Positions 1 through 8,600 of a stretch of DNA of 64,000 bases are shown here, piece by piece. This stretch comes from Phycisphaerales bacterium (GTDB lineage Bacteria; Planctomycetota; Phycisphaerae; UBA1845; UTPLA1). The notes beneath the pieces were generated by a model. That model was not told where the DNA came from, did not search any database, and saw nothing but the letters and a program-made list of their open reading frames with translations. Numbering within the stretch: position 1 is the stretch's first letter; each line of letters opens with the position of its first letter. Position numbers and translations under genes: made by a program. The DNA lies in NCBI GenBank assembly GCA_020639075.1, contig JACKHI010000001.1:3038001-3102000 (forward strand), given 5' to 3'.

Positions 1-351
1 GAAGACCCAGCCGGGAAGGTAGAGCATGTGCGCGCCGGATTCCGGTCCGTCCCGAACGCCGACCAGGAAGAGCAGAAGCATCGACACGGAGAGGAGCGTT
101 TTATCGGCCACGGCATCGAGCATCGCACCAAGCCTCGAAATCTGGCCGAGCCTGCGGGCAAGGTAGCCGTCGAACATGTCGGTGACGGCCATCAGGAGAA
201 ACAGACCGAACGCCGCCCATTTCGGCCAGCCGGCGGCCTCCTCCATCGACTGAAGCACGACGCAAGCGACGAAGGGCGGCAATAGGAGTAAGCGCAGACT
301 CGTGATGACGTTAGGAATCGTAAGCCGCGCATTGATGGTCGCTTCCGACAT
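1..351 (-). CDS. CDP-alcohol phosphatidyltransferase (3' end cut by window edge)
   Basis: The reading frame is open from an ATG at 351 down to base 1, giving 117 codons with no stop, so the C-terminus lies outside the window. The CDP-alcohol phosphotransferase signature D-x2-DG-x2-AR-x8-G-x3-D-x3-D is complete (DMFDGYLARR ... GAMLDAVAD, about residues 58-84). Hydrophobic segments surround it. The N-terminus (TIPNVITSLRLLLLPPFVA) resembles PgsA, the enzyme that makes phosphatidylglycerophosphate from CDP-diacylglycerol and glycerol-3-phosphate at the inner membrane. Phosphatidylserine or cardiolipin synthases of the same fold cannot be excluded. It is divergent from the next gene. Confidence 0.88.
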   Translation of the reverse strand, partial: MSEATINARLTIPNVITSLRLLLLPPFVACVVLQSMEEAAGWPKWAAFGLFLLMAVTDMFDGYLARRLGQISRLGAMLDAVADKTLLSVSMLLLFLVGVRDGPESGAHMLYLPGWVF

Positions 352-520
352 TGTGCCTCGATTCAGACGTGCCGGCGTCAGCCGATCGACTCAGGCGGCG
401 ATCCGCGGGCTGCCGAGGATCCGACTGTGGCGATAAGTTCCGCAATTGCTATACTTTGGACTGCAATCAGGAGAAGATCAAACCCATCGGGGCCGGGCCC
501 CGAATACGATTCGACACACC

Positions 521-1573
521 ATGAGCAAACCACTGACCGAGGAGCAGCGCGCCGCCCGCGAAGCGGCCATTGAACAATTCGTCGCCCAATTCGCCTCAGG
601 ACGCGATGCCGACATGTACGCGAGCATGCTGCGGACCATCTGTCGCATGTCCAAGGATGACACGAGCCGGGGCGATGTGAAGATCGTCGAGCGGGCGCTG
701 GCCGAACTGCGATATGCGTTCAAGACCTTCGCCCCCTATCAGCACATCCCCAAAGTCTCCATCTTCGGGTCCAGCAGAACGCCCGAAGACCATCCCGACT
801 ACATCCAGGCCGTGAAGTTCGCCGAGCAGATGCGGATGCGGAACTGGATGGTCATCACGGGGGCCGGCGACGGCATCATGAAGGCCGGCCACGGCGGCGC
901 CGGAAAGGAAGCGAGCTTCGGCGTCGCAATCCGACTGCCGTTCGAGCAGAAGACCAACGACATTATCGAAGGCGATCAGAAGCTCGTGAACTTCAAGTAC
1001 TTCTTCACGCGGAAGCTGATGTTCACGAAAGAGGCGCAGGCCGTCGCCCTGTTTCCCGGCGGCTTCGGCACGCAGGATGAGGGTTTCGAAGTCATGACGC
1101 TCGTCCAGACGGGCAAGGCCGAGATGGTCCCCATCGTCCTGGTCGACGCGCCGGGCAGCACCTACTGGCAGCATTGGCGAACCTACGTGAAAGCCGAACT
1201 GCTTCACAACGGCATGATCAGCGCAGAGGACATGCACCTGTTCAAAGTCACGGACGACGTCGAGGAAGCCGTCGAAGAAATCACGACGTTCTACAGACGA
1301 TTTCATTCGAGCCGTTACGTGCGCGACCGGCTCGTCCTGCGGTTGAACTCACCGCTGCCGGAAGGCGCGCTGGATCATATCAATGAGAAGTACTCCGAGA
1401 TCCTCGACAGCGGAAAGATCGAAGCAATCCCCGGACCTCTCAGTGATGAGCACGACGAATTCCCGGATAAGCCGCGGCTGACGCTGCACTTCAACCGCCG
1501 CTCACACGGTCGCCTGCGCCTGATGCTGGACTACCTGAACAAAGTCGATATGCCGGCCGCGGCCAAGGCATGA
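521..1573 (+). CDS. LOG-family nucleotide-binding protein (TIGR00730-like)
   Basis: This 350-residue protein has the LOG (formerly 'lysine decarboxylase') Rossmann fold. The glycine-rich GAGDGIMKAG and the diagnostic PGGFGTQDE (P179-E187, the PGGxGTxxE motif) are present. Family members are cytokinin riboside 5'-monophosphate phosphoribohydrolases or nucleotide 5'-monophosphate nucleosidases (PpnN/YgdH). The N- and C-terminal extensions beyond the ~180-residue LOG core make it closer in size to the longer PpnN-like enzymes than to plant LOG. The frame is open further upstream to 446, but MSKPLTEEQ at 521 is the first start giving a normal N-terminus. No partner gene identifies a pathway. Confidence 0.85.
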   Translation: MSKPLTEEQRAAREAAIEQFVAQFASGRDADMYASMLRTICRMSKDDTSRGDVKIVERALAELRYAFKTFAPYQHIPKVSIFGSSRTPEDHPDYIQAVKFAEQMRMRNWMVITGAGDGIMKAGHGGAGKEASFGVAIRLPFEQKTNDIIEGDQKLVNFKYFFTRKLMFTKEAQAVALFPGGFGTQDEGFEVMTLVQTGKAEMVPIVLVDAPGSTYWQHWRTYVKAELLHNGMISAEDMHLFKVTDDVEEAVEEITTFYRRFHSSRYVRDRLVLRLNSPLPEGALDHINEKYSEILDSGKIEAIPGPLSDEHDEFPDKPRLTLHFNRRSHGRLRLMLDYLNKVDMPAAAKA

Positions 1574-1610
1574 TCCTGCGACGATTCCGAATAAAGGCGG
1601 CGAGGGAATC

Positions 1611-1640
1611 AGAGCCGCGATCGTAAGGGAGCGTAGGGTT
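1611..1640. repeat. Dispersed repeat, CCGTAAGGGAGC family, copy 1
   Basis: The block GAGCCGCGATCGTAAGGGAG just after the LOG gene matches blocks at 37738-37763, 61923-61945 and 62111-62135. The consensus is AACCGCGACCGTAAGGGAGC. The copies differ by a few bases and occur in both orientations, always between genes. No transposase lies beside them. Confidence 0.6.
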
Positions 1641-1779
1641 CTCACCCCAGGGAAGGACGCCAAACTGACCGCGAGAATTCTTAGGAATCCGACTGCACCG
1701 GACCCATCGGCGCACTCAATCGCGCAACTACGCCGCTGTCGCCGAGAACTGTAATTGAAGAACTCCGCCGAGGTGTTCC

Positions 1780-2358
1780 ATGCGTTCCACGTTCGTTGTT
1801 CTGTTGATCGTCCTGCCGCCGATGATCGTCGCCGGTGTTATGCGCACCCAGGAGACGCCCAAGCGATTCGCCGAAGTCGAAGCGGGCCGTCTCTATCGCA
1901 GTGCTTTCCCGACGGGCGATCAGGTCCGGCACATCCACAAGCAACACGGCATCCGCACGATCATTTCCCTGACCAGCGATGAAGGAAAAGAGCGGGATGC
2001 GGAACTCGACAACGCCGTGAAGGACCTCGGCCTGAAGCGATATCGCTTCCCGATGAATGGCGACGGCACCGGCGAATTGGCGACGCTCGATCATGCCGCC
2101 GACGCGCTGGCGCAAACGGCGGACCAGCCCATCCTGTTCCACTGCTCCGCCGGCGACAAGCGCACCAGCGCGACGCTCGGCGCCTATTGGATGAAACACA
2201 AGGGCAAGGGACTCAAGCAGACGCTCGACGAACTGACGCGGGAATACGGAATGAAATTTGACGGCGAAGATCGCGAGCTCGCCAAGCATCTCAGCAAGTA
2301 CGCCGCCTACATCGGCATCAAGACGGAACCCACGGCAACTCAACCCGACGAAGAGTAA
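1780..2358 (+). CDS. Dual-specificity/tyrosine phosphatase-like protein, membrane-anchored or exported
   Basis: This 192-residue protein starts with a hydrophobic segment (residues 4-20) that could be a signal peptide or anchor. The catalytic loop HCSAGDKRTS fits the cysteine-phosphatase motif CX5R, with nucleophile C122 and arginine R128. Conserved early features of bacterial DSP-like phosphatases (ASEVEAGRLYRSAFP-type segment, GIRTIISLTSDE) precede it. It most likely hydrolyses phosphate esters outside the cytoplasm; whether the substrate is protein, inositol phosphate or lipid is not visible. It ends 9 bp before aroF on the same strand, so the two may be co-transcribed. Confidence 0.78.
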   Translation: MRSTFVVLLIVLPPMIVAGVMRTQETPKRFAEVEAGRLYRSAFPTGDQVRHIHKQHGIRTIISLTSDEGKERDAELDNAVKDLGLKRYRFPMNGDGTGELATLDHAADALAQTADQPILFHCSAGDKRTSATLGAYWMKHKGKGLKQTLDELTREYGMKFDGEDRELAKHLSKYAAYIGIKTEPTATQPDEE

Positions 2359-2367
2359 GGTCGACTC

Positions 2368-3399
2368 GTGCTCATACTCATGCATCGCAACGCAACCGAA
2401 GCGCAGATAGACGCCGTCTGCAAACGCATCGAAGACGCCGGCAACACGGCCAACGTGCTGCCCGGCGCAACACGGACGGCCGTCGCCATTACCGGCAATG
2501 AGACAGGCATCGCCGCCGAACGCTTCCTCGGCATGCCGGGCGTGATCGACTGCGTCGCCGTGACGAACGCATGCCGTCTCGTCTCCCGCGAAATGCACCC
2601 GCAGCGCACGCTGGTCGATGTTCGCGGCGTGACGATCGGTGACGGCAACTGTACGACCATCGCCGGTCCCTGCGCGATTGAATCCCGCGATCAGGCGTTT
2701 CGTTCGGCGGAGATCGTCGCCGCCAGCGGCGCGAAGCTCTTCCGCGGCGGAGCGTTCAAACCGCGCACAAGCCCGTATTCATTCCAGGGCCTCAAGCATG
2801 AAGGCCTGAAACTGCTCGACGACGTCAAGCGAGAATTCGATCTGCGTATCGTCACGGAAGTGCGCGACAGCGAAACGCTGGACGCCGTCGAACTCGTCGC
2901 CGACGTCCTGCAGATCGGCGCTCGCAACATGCAGAATTACTCCCTGCTGGAGGCCGTCGGCAAACGCCGAACCCCCGTGCTGCTCAAGCGCGGCGCCGGC
3001 TGCACACTGAATGAACTCTTCCTCGCGGCCGAGTACATCCTCAGCCTCGGCAACAAACAAGTCATCCTCTGCGAACGCGGTATCCGCACGTTCGAAACCA
3101 TGACGCGGAACACCTTTGATATCTCAGCGATCGTCATGATCCGCCATCACACGCATCTGCCCGTCATCGCCGATCCGTCGCACGGCGTCGGCATCGGCTG
3201 GGCCGTGCCGCCGATGGCGAAGGCCGCCGTCGTCGCAGGCGCGGACGGCGTCATGGTCGAAGTCCATCCGCAACCCTGGTCCGCCCTCAGCGACGGACAA
3301 CAGGCGCTGACGCCTGAAGCCTACGCGCAACTTGTTCGTGAAATGAATGAACTGGCCGCATGGCGATCAAAGCAGCCCACGGTGATTCCGGCCCAATAG
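2368..3399 (+). CDS. aroF: 3-deoxy-7-phosphoheptulonate (DAHP) synthase
   Basis: The 343-residue protein catalyses the first step of the shikimate pathway, joining phosphoenolpyruvate and erythrose-4-phosphate. Residues about 1-75 look like the ferredoxin-like regulatory domain of Thermotoga-type (Ibeta) DAHP synthases. The TIM-barrel follows with GPCAIES, KPRTSPYSFQG, GARNMQNYSLLE, LLKRG, CERGIRTFE, PVIADPSHG and GADGVMVEVHP, which carry the metal and PEP ligands. The start is the GTG at 2368, nine bases after the phosphatase stop; the alternative ATG at residue 5 would shorten the domain only slightly. The stop lies ten bases before a palindromic repeat. Confidence 0.95.
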   Translation: MLILMHRNATEAQIDAVCKRIEDAGNTANVLPGATRTAVAITGNETGIAAERFLGMPGVIDCVAVTNACRLVSREMHPQRTLVDVRGVTIGDGNCTTIAGPCAIESRDQAFRSAEIVAASGAKLFRGGAFKPRTSPYSFQGLKHEGLKLLDDVKREFDLRIVTEVRDSETLDAVELVADVLQIGARNMQNYSLLEAVGKRRTPVLLKRGAGCTLNELFLAAEYILSLGNKQVILCERGIRTFETMTRNTFDISAIVMIRHHTHLPVIADPSHGVGIGWAVPPMAKAAVVAGADGVMVEVHPQPWSALSDGQQALTPEAYAQLVREMNELAAWRSKQPTVIPAQ

Positions 3400-3408
3400 C
3401 CATCGTAG

Positions 3409-3496
3409 GTCGGGTCATCGACCCGACAGCTCCACCGGGTGCCACTGCTGTGGCAGCAGTGCCGATACGAGTTGTTGAAGTCAGGGTCATCGACCC
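3409..3496. repeat. Palindromic repeat cluster (GTCGGGTCATCGACCCGAC and CACTGCTG modules)
   Basis: Three palindromes sit side by side after aroF: GTCGGGTCATCGACCCGAC at 3409-3427 (7-bp arms), CACTGCTGTGGCAGCAGTG at 3443-3461 (8-bp arms, 3-nt loop), and a shorter GGGTCATCGACCC at 3484-3496. The same modules recur at 4312, 4681, 31954-32036, 40029 and 60637-60775. They resemble REP sequences. The third one contains the TGA that ends the zinc-ribbon fragment on the minus strand. Confidence 0.8.
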
Positions 3497-3580
3497 GACA
3501 ATTGCCCGACCTCATCACCACACTCCGGACACATGCTCGACACATTGCCGGTCAGCGAATACCCGCACGACATACAACAT
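3487..3580 (-). pseudogene. C-terminal fragment of a CPECG zinc-ribbon protein
   Basis: The minus strand encodes CMSCGYSLTGNVSSMCPECG followed by DEVGQLSGR and a TGA at 3489-3487. This is the characteristic C-terminal zinc ribbon (two CxxC pairs) of a protein family common in Phycisphaerae. No start codon or upstream domain can be assigned in the same frame, so I read it as the remnant of a gene. The stop codon is provided by the palindromic repeat (GGTCGATGACC), exactly as in the zinc-ribbon pseudogene at 4686-5325. Confidence 0.55.
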
Positions 3581-3589
3581 CCGCCTGCC

Positions 3590-3775
3590 TGCCAACAAGC
3601 CGGCGGTAGCCTCTATAACATCGAACACTCCAATGGCGGGCTCATCACATTCCCGGGCGGTATTCCTATTCGAAATGTCGCCGGCGACGTCATCGGCGCA
3701 ATCGGCGTATCCGGCGACACCGTCGAGAATGACCACATCCTGGCACAGGCGGACGTGGATGGTGCACCTGCGTGA
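3590..3775 (+). pseudogene. C-terminal fragment of a GlcG/HbpS-like (DUF336) protein
   Basis: Translation from about 3590 to the TGA at 3775 ends GGIPIRNVAGDVIGAIGVSG followed by DTVENDHILAQA. GGIPI...GAIGVSG is the hallmark of the GlcG/HbpS heme-binding or cofactor-binding family. Only about 60 of the usual ~140 residues remain. The frame runs upstream into the antisense zinc-ribbon fragment and repeats, so the N-terminal half is lost and the junction is near 3590. Confidence 0.6.
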
Positions 3776-3802
3776 CCGTCGAATTGAGAGAGAGTGCGAC
3801 GG

Positions 3803-4201
3803 CTAATGATCGCGGGCGACTGCAGGGTTTGCATTGTCATCCCCTGCGTCGTCTCGATCATCATCCGATGACCGATTCCGTTCTTCCATTCCTTTGCGGA
3901 CGACGTCGGCAAACGCCTTCTTGAATTCCGGATCGGCCGCAGCTTGCTCGAGACCTTTGCCCATCATCCTCGCGCCAAGCCGAAGACCGAGATAAGCGCT
4001 CGCAAGTAGCGCAACGGGACCGTACCAGAGAAGATGCAACTTCGAGATCGCCATGAAGTACGTGACGGCGAGACCGACGATCATGCACAGCGAAAAGAGC
4101 TTCGCCGGCGTCCCCATGATCTTGCCCTGACTGCTCAGCATCAGGCCGATCAGCAATGCGACACATCCGGCACCCCATACAATCCACTCGAAAATCTGCA
4201 T
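3803..4201 (-). CDS. Small membrane protein of unknown function
   Basis: This 132-residue protein has three hydrophobic segments (about residues 4-22, 31-50 and 54-72) and a charged, acidic C-terminal tail rich in D, E, R and N. The start is the ATG at 4201, preceded by AAGGGG at a normal distance; the frame continues upstream to 4324 only because it reads through a palindromic repeat. I do not recognise the family. It is isolated between decayed genes. Confidence 0.6.
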   Translation of the reverse strand: MQIFEWIVWGAGCVALLIGLMLSSQGKIMGTPAKLFSLCMIVGLAVTYFMAISKLHLLWYGPVALLASAYLGLRLGARMMGKGLEQAAADPEFKKAFADVVRKGMEERNRSSDDDRDDAGDDNANPAVARDH

Positions 4202-4311
4202 AGATGACCCCTTGGAAAGCTTGGAAGACGCCGCCGACATGATGGCAGACGCGATCGGTCGCATTATGTGAAATGAAGTCCGTTCAGGCAAGGAGAATGT
4301 GAGCACAGTAG

Positions 4312-4330
4312 GTTGGGTCATCAACCCGAC
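4312..4330. repeat. Palindromic repeat, GTCGGGTCATCGACCCGAC family, divergent copy
   Basis: GTTGGGTCATCAACCCGAC is the same palindrome as at 3409. The arm change turns one C-G pair into a T-G wobble, so the stem still forms. Confidence 0.65.
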
Positions 4331-4360
4331 AGTTCACTCTTTCTCAAACCCCCCGTGATA

Positions 4361-4639
4361 TCAGGGCGCATCGACGTCATCTCCTTCGGAGACACCGCAC
4401 GAGCAGATATCGTTGAAATCAGCTCCGTCTTTTTCGCATCGCATGTTCCCGCCACCAGGATAAACTCGTATGACGGGCCACCCTCTCTCGTCCGTAGAGA
4501 CCCACAACTCAATTGGATCGCGAACATCTATCTCGAATTCCTCTATGACCTCTGCCTTATCATTCTCAGACAGTGACACCTCGAGACATTCCGGCTCAAC
4601 AAAAAACGGTGACTTCGCCGTCAGTGGATTCGTTTCCAA
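4361..4639 (-). CDS. Hypothetical short acidic protein, start uncertain
   Basis: The frame from a possible TTG at 4639 to the TGA at 4361 gives 92 residues with an ordinary composition (SPFFVEPECLEVSLSENDKA..., then ELWVSTDERGWPVIRVYPGG). It is rich in D and E and has four cysteines near the C-terminus. No ATG or GTG lies in a convincing position. The same frame runs on upstream to 5134, into the central part of the frameshifted gene, so it may be a displaced piece of a damaged gene rather than an independent one. No function can be assigned. Confidence 0.35.
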   Translation of the reverse strand: METNPLTAKSPFFVEPECLEVSLSENDKAEVIEEFEIDVRDPIELWVSTDERGWPVIRVYPGGGNMRCEKDGADFNDICSCGVSEGDDVDAP

Positions 4640-4680
4640 TAATGAATCGATTCGTGCGCATGGTCTCTCCAGTCCGTAGA

Positions 4681-4697
4681 TCGGGTCATCGACCCGC
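4681..4697. repeat. Palindromic repeat, GTCGGGTCATCGACCCGAC family
   Basis: TCGGGTCATCGACCCG at the 3' end of the neighbouring minus-strand zinc-ribbon pseudogene. Read on the minus strand it supplies the TGA at 4688-4686. Confidence 0.7.
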
Positions 4698-5325
4698 AAC
4701 TTCTCCTGCGTCTTCGCCACACTCGGGGCAAATGCCCGATTCATTACCAGCGAGCGAATACCCGCAGACTTCGCAGGCGCCACTGGCGCGCCGTCGGCGC
4801 CGCAACCACACGCGTCGCGCACGTCGCCACAGCGGGATCCCCCGGCGAGCGCAAATGGAATCGCGAGCACCCAGATATCGGCGTAAATGGCCAGGTAGTC
4901 GCCCATCTCCAATGCTTGGCCACTGACCCAAATCCCCAGGACATCCAAATCACCTACCGGTAACCATGGGACGTCCTCCCGAAAGAAACACTGGCAGTAG
5001 AATTCGCCATCACGAAAGTCGAGTATCAACCGCCGGTTTGTCGAGAACACGTACTCGACATTATGCCCCCCCATGGGGGCCCCGATTCGCTGAAGAAATG
5101 CTCCACCGGCGTTTGACGCAGAAACGCAACACACAATTGTGTATCACGCAACAACCAGCCTCGCTGCCACGTCAACCGGTGGCTCGCTACATGAGCTGCC
5201 GCCACGGCCACGATGCCAACGACACCGACGAACAGTAGAATGCGATTCGTCCACCGCCCGACGAATCCCCGACTCGCACGGCAAACACTCTTCGATTTCC
5301 TATACTCACGCCCCATCCTCGACAT
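4686..5325 (-). pseudogene. Membrane protein with C-terminal CPECG zinc ribbon, broken by two frameshifts
   Basis: Three frames together make one recognisable protein. The N-terminus (start 5325) has a transmembrane segment ILLFVGVVGIVAVAAAHVAS and ends near SESGPPWGG. The middle continues in another frame (HNVEYVFSTNRRLILDFRDG ... IWVLAIPFALAGG). The end switches again to GIPLWRRARRVWLRRRRRAS, then CEVCGYSLAGNESGICPECG. The switches fall at homopolymers: CCCCCC/GGGGG at about 5067-5081 and CCCCC near 4838-4843. Related proteins have this anchor, a middle domain and an IPxW...CGYSLxGNxSGxCPECG tail in one frame. Either real decay or sequencing indels would explain this. The stop codon lies inside a palindromic repeat. 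Confidence 0.6.
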
Positions 5326-5603
5326 CGTACTGATTCAACGCTCGACAAGACAAACTTCTGCCCAACGACTAACCGCCCCTCCTACCGATCGCCTGTTTGT
5401 CTTGGCCACACCTCTTGACGCCCCCCGTAACCCACTTCGCTCCGCCGTTGCAGGCCCCCGGTGCATCGCCCCCTTGAGCACCGCCGCCCGTTCCCGTACC
5501 TTGACTCCCGGGTTTTGCGGATCCTCGGATCGCCATTCCGCCCGAATTCACTATCCGCGACACGCCCACCGCGATGAGCCGTTTCGGCGGGAGAGGGGTA
5601 TCG

Positions 5604-8600
5604 ATGATCGCGTCAACGCTTGCGCTTTCGATTCTGCAAGCAATCGCGTTCGGCCAGACGACGGCCGCCCCCCGTCCTGCAGATGCACATCCGCTCGGTC
5701 CCGCCAAGTCCTTCCACATCACCCGCTGGACGATGGAGGACGGCTTGCCCCAGTCCACTGTCACGGCGATCGCCCAGGCGCGCGACGGCTACATGTGGCT
5801 GGGCACCTTCGGTGGACTCGTTCGCTTCGACGGCGTCAAGTTCAAGACGTTCACGATGGAAGACACGCCGGAGCTGACGACGAATCGAATCGTCTCGCTC
5901 TGCGAGGATCGCGACGGCACACTCTGGATCGGTACGGAAAACGGCGGCCTCTTGCGACGGATCGACGATCGCTTTGAAAAGGTCGCCGATGTTCACGCCA
6001 CGGGCGTCGTCTGGCAGATTGTGCAGGACGGCGCCGGCGATATCTGGGTCTGCTGCAATCAGGTCGTGCGCATCCGCGATGGCGGATGGGAGATCGTCAA
6101 TCCGTTCCCGGACAATGCCGACACGCGAGTCAGAACGCTCCACGTCGACGCGTTCAAACATGTCTGGATGGGAAGCAGACACAGCATTATTCGAAGCACG
6201 AACAACGGCTTCGACATCATCCCGATCGCGCCGCTGGACGGAGAACAACTCAAGATCGTCACGACGCCGACTGGAACGCCGTGGCTGATCGCATCAAATG
6301 GAATCGGATATCTGGACGAAACGGATCATTGCCGCGTAGTCACCGATGAAGGCTCGACGCATCCGGCCTGCGGAATCATCGACAACCAAGGTGACTTGCT
6401 CTTCTCCCACAAGAACGGCGATATCGGCGTATTGCGCGACGGCAAGCCATTGTCACGCATCCAGATCGAATCACGGCCCGAGCAGATCGGCCGCCGAATC
6501 GGAATCCGCGCTCTGTACCAATCCGGCGACGGCATCATCTGGGCCGGCACGAACATCGGCCTGCTCCGAATGGCGGCCGAACCCTATTTTCGCGCCGGAA
6601 CCGAATTGCAGCTGAAGACCGGAGTGCGCCATTTATTCAACGATGGCGGCGACGGCGTCTATCTCGAACCGGAATCCCCCCAGTGCATCCTGCATTGGGA
6701 CGGCGAACGACTCCACCGCTTTGAGCCCGGCGCGCTGAAGGGTCTCACCTATTGGCGCTCCATCGGGGCGTCGAAGCGCGGCGTCTTTGTTGCGGACTTA
6801 ACCGACACATGGCGACTCTCACCCGATGGGCTGCAACACGTCGAAGGCATCGGCCCCGCACTCGGCGCCACTGAAGATCCTGACGGCACGCTCTGGTTTC
6901 TTTGCCAGAATCGTGTCGCATGGGAGAAAGACGGACGCCGAGGCGAGATCGAGATTTCCACCCAGGCCGGCTGCAGGCGAACGACATCATTGTTCAAAAG
7001 GACGCGCGACGGGGCGCTCTGGTTCACGAGCGGATCGCATCTCGTCCGCTTGGGGCCCGAACGAACTGCCGAGAGCATCACGTCGTTCGGCATCGACGAC
7101 GGTCTGCCCGAAAGCGACGTCCGAAGCCTTCATCAGGATCGTTCCGGCGACATCTGGATTGCGACCTACGGCACTGGCCTGTTCCGGCTGCGCAACGGTG
7201 TATTCACGGCGTTCGGTACGGCAGAGGGAATGCCGGACACGAACCTAGGCGGAATCCTCGAAGACGACCATGAACGCCTCTGGGTCAACAGCAATCGGGG
7301 CGTCATCGTCATTCCAATTGCCAGCCTCAACGCCGTGGCCGATCAGTCGGAATCACAACTGACGTGTCGCGTCCTGGCGACGGGTGAAGTCAACGGTCTG
7401 ACGGCCTGCCGCACACCCGACGGTCGCATGTGGTTTCCAACCATCGACGATCTCATCATCGCCAATCCCGCCGCGTATCGATCCAATGCGATTCCGCCGC
7501 GCGTCGTCATCGAAAACGTCGACGTCGATGGCGCTCGGCTGCAGCCGGCGAAGGCCTTCGACACGATCATCAGCGGATCGAACATTCAGTTCGAATACAC
7601 GGCATTCTCCTACACACATCCCAAGCAATTGCGATTTCGTTGTCGCCTGGAGAATTACGATGCCGACTGGCGCGATGTCGGCAACCGCCGAACCGCCTAT
7701 TACACGCGAGTCCCGCCGGGTGAATACGCCTTTCGCGTACTGGCCGCCAACGAAGACGGCATCTGGTGCGAATCGCCGGCGCAATTCAGACTGAGGGTTA
7801 ACCCGCGTTTCTTCGAGACGACGCCGTTTCGCGTCGGCGTCGTGCTGAGCATCCTGGGCCTCCTCGCACTCGCGCATCGCCATCGCGTGTCGCTGCATCG
7901 CCGGCATGCGACGGCGCTCGCTGCGGAAATCCGTCAACGCGAACAATCGGAAACCGAACGACGGCGCCTCGAAAAGATGCTGCGCGAATCCACCAAGCTC
8001 GAGGCCGTCGGCCGGCTCGCCGGCGGTATCGCACACGACTTCAATAACGTCCTCGCCGCAATCCTCGGCAGCGCCGACGTCCTTCAGCATCAGTTATCAA
8101 AGAAGCTCGGCGACGAACCCGATTCGAAGTGGCGGGAATCGCTTGACTGCATCAGCGCCAGCGGCCAGCGCGCGGCGCGACTGACGCGGCAACTGCTTGC
8201 CTACAGCCGACGGCTCGTACTCCGCCCGACAACCATCGACGCGAACGACGTCATCACGAAACTGCTGCCGATGCTGCGGCAACTCCTTCCGGATGACATC
8301 GAACTCACGACCGAATTGACCAACGACTTCGCCTCGACGCGCGTCGACGTCACGCAACTCGAACAGGTTGTGATGAATCTCGTCCTTAACGCGCGAGAAG
8401 CGATTGCGCCGCCCGGGACGATTCACATCAGCACGGCCGTGACGACGATCGACGCCGGCGGCGATCACGCGACGCGGATCCGAAGCGACGCGCCGTACGT
8501 GATGATCGCCATTTCCGACACGGGCGAGGGGATCTCCGACGAGGCGCTTCCACGCATCTTCGAGCCGTTCTTCACGACGCGATTTGAACAGGGCGGCGCG

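Noticed and set aside
4202..4324. Upstream extension of the small membrane protein
   Set aside because: The extra codons come from a palindromic repeat and spacer; the ATG at 4201 has the ribosome-binding site.
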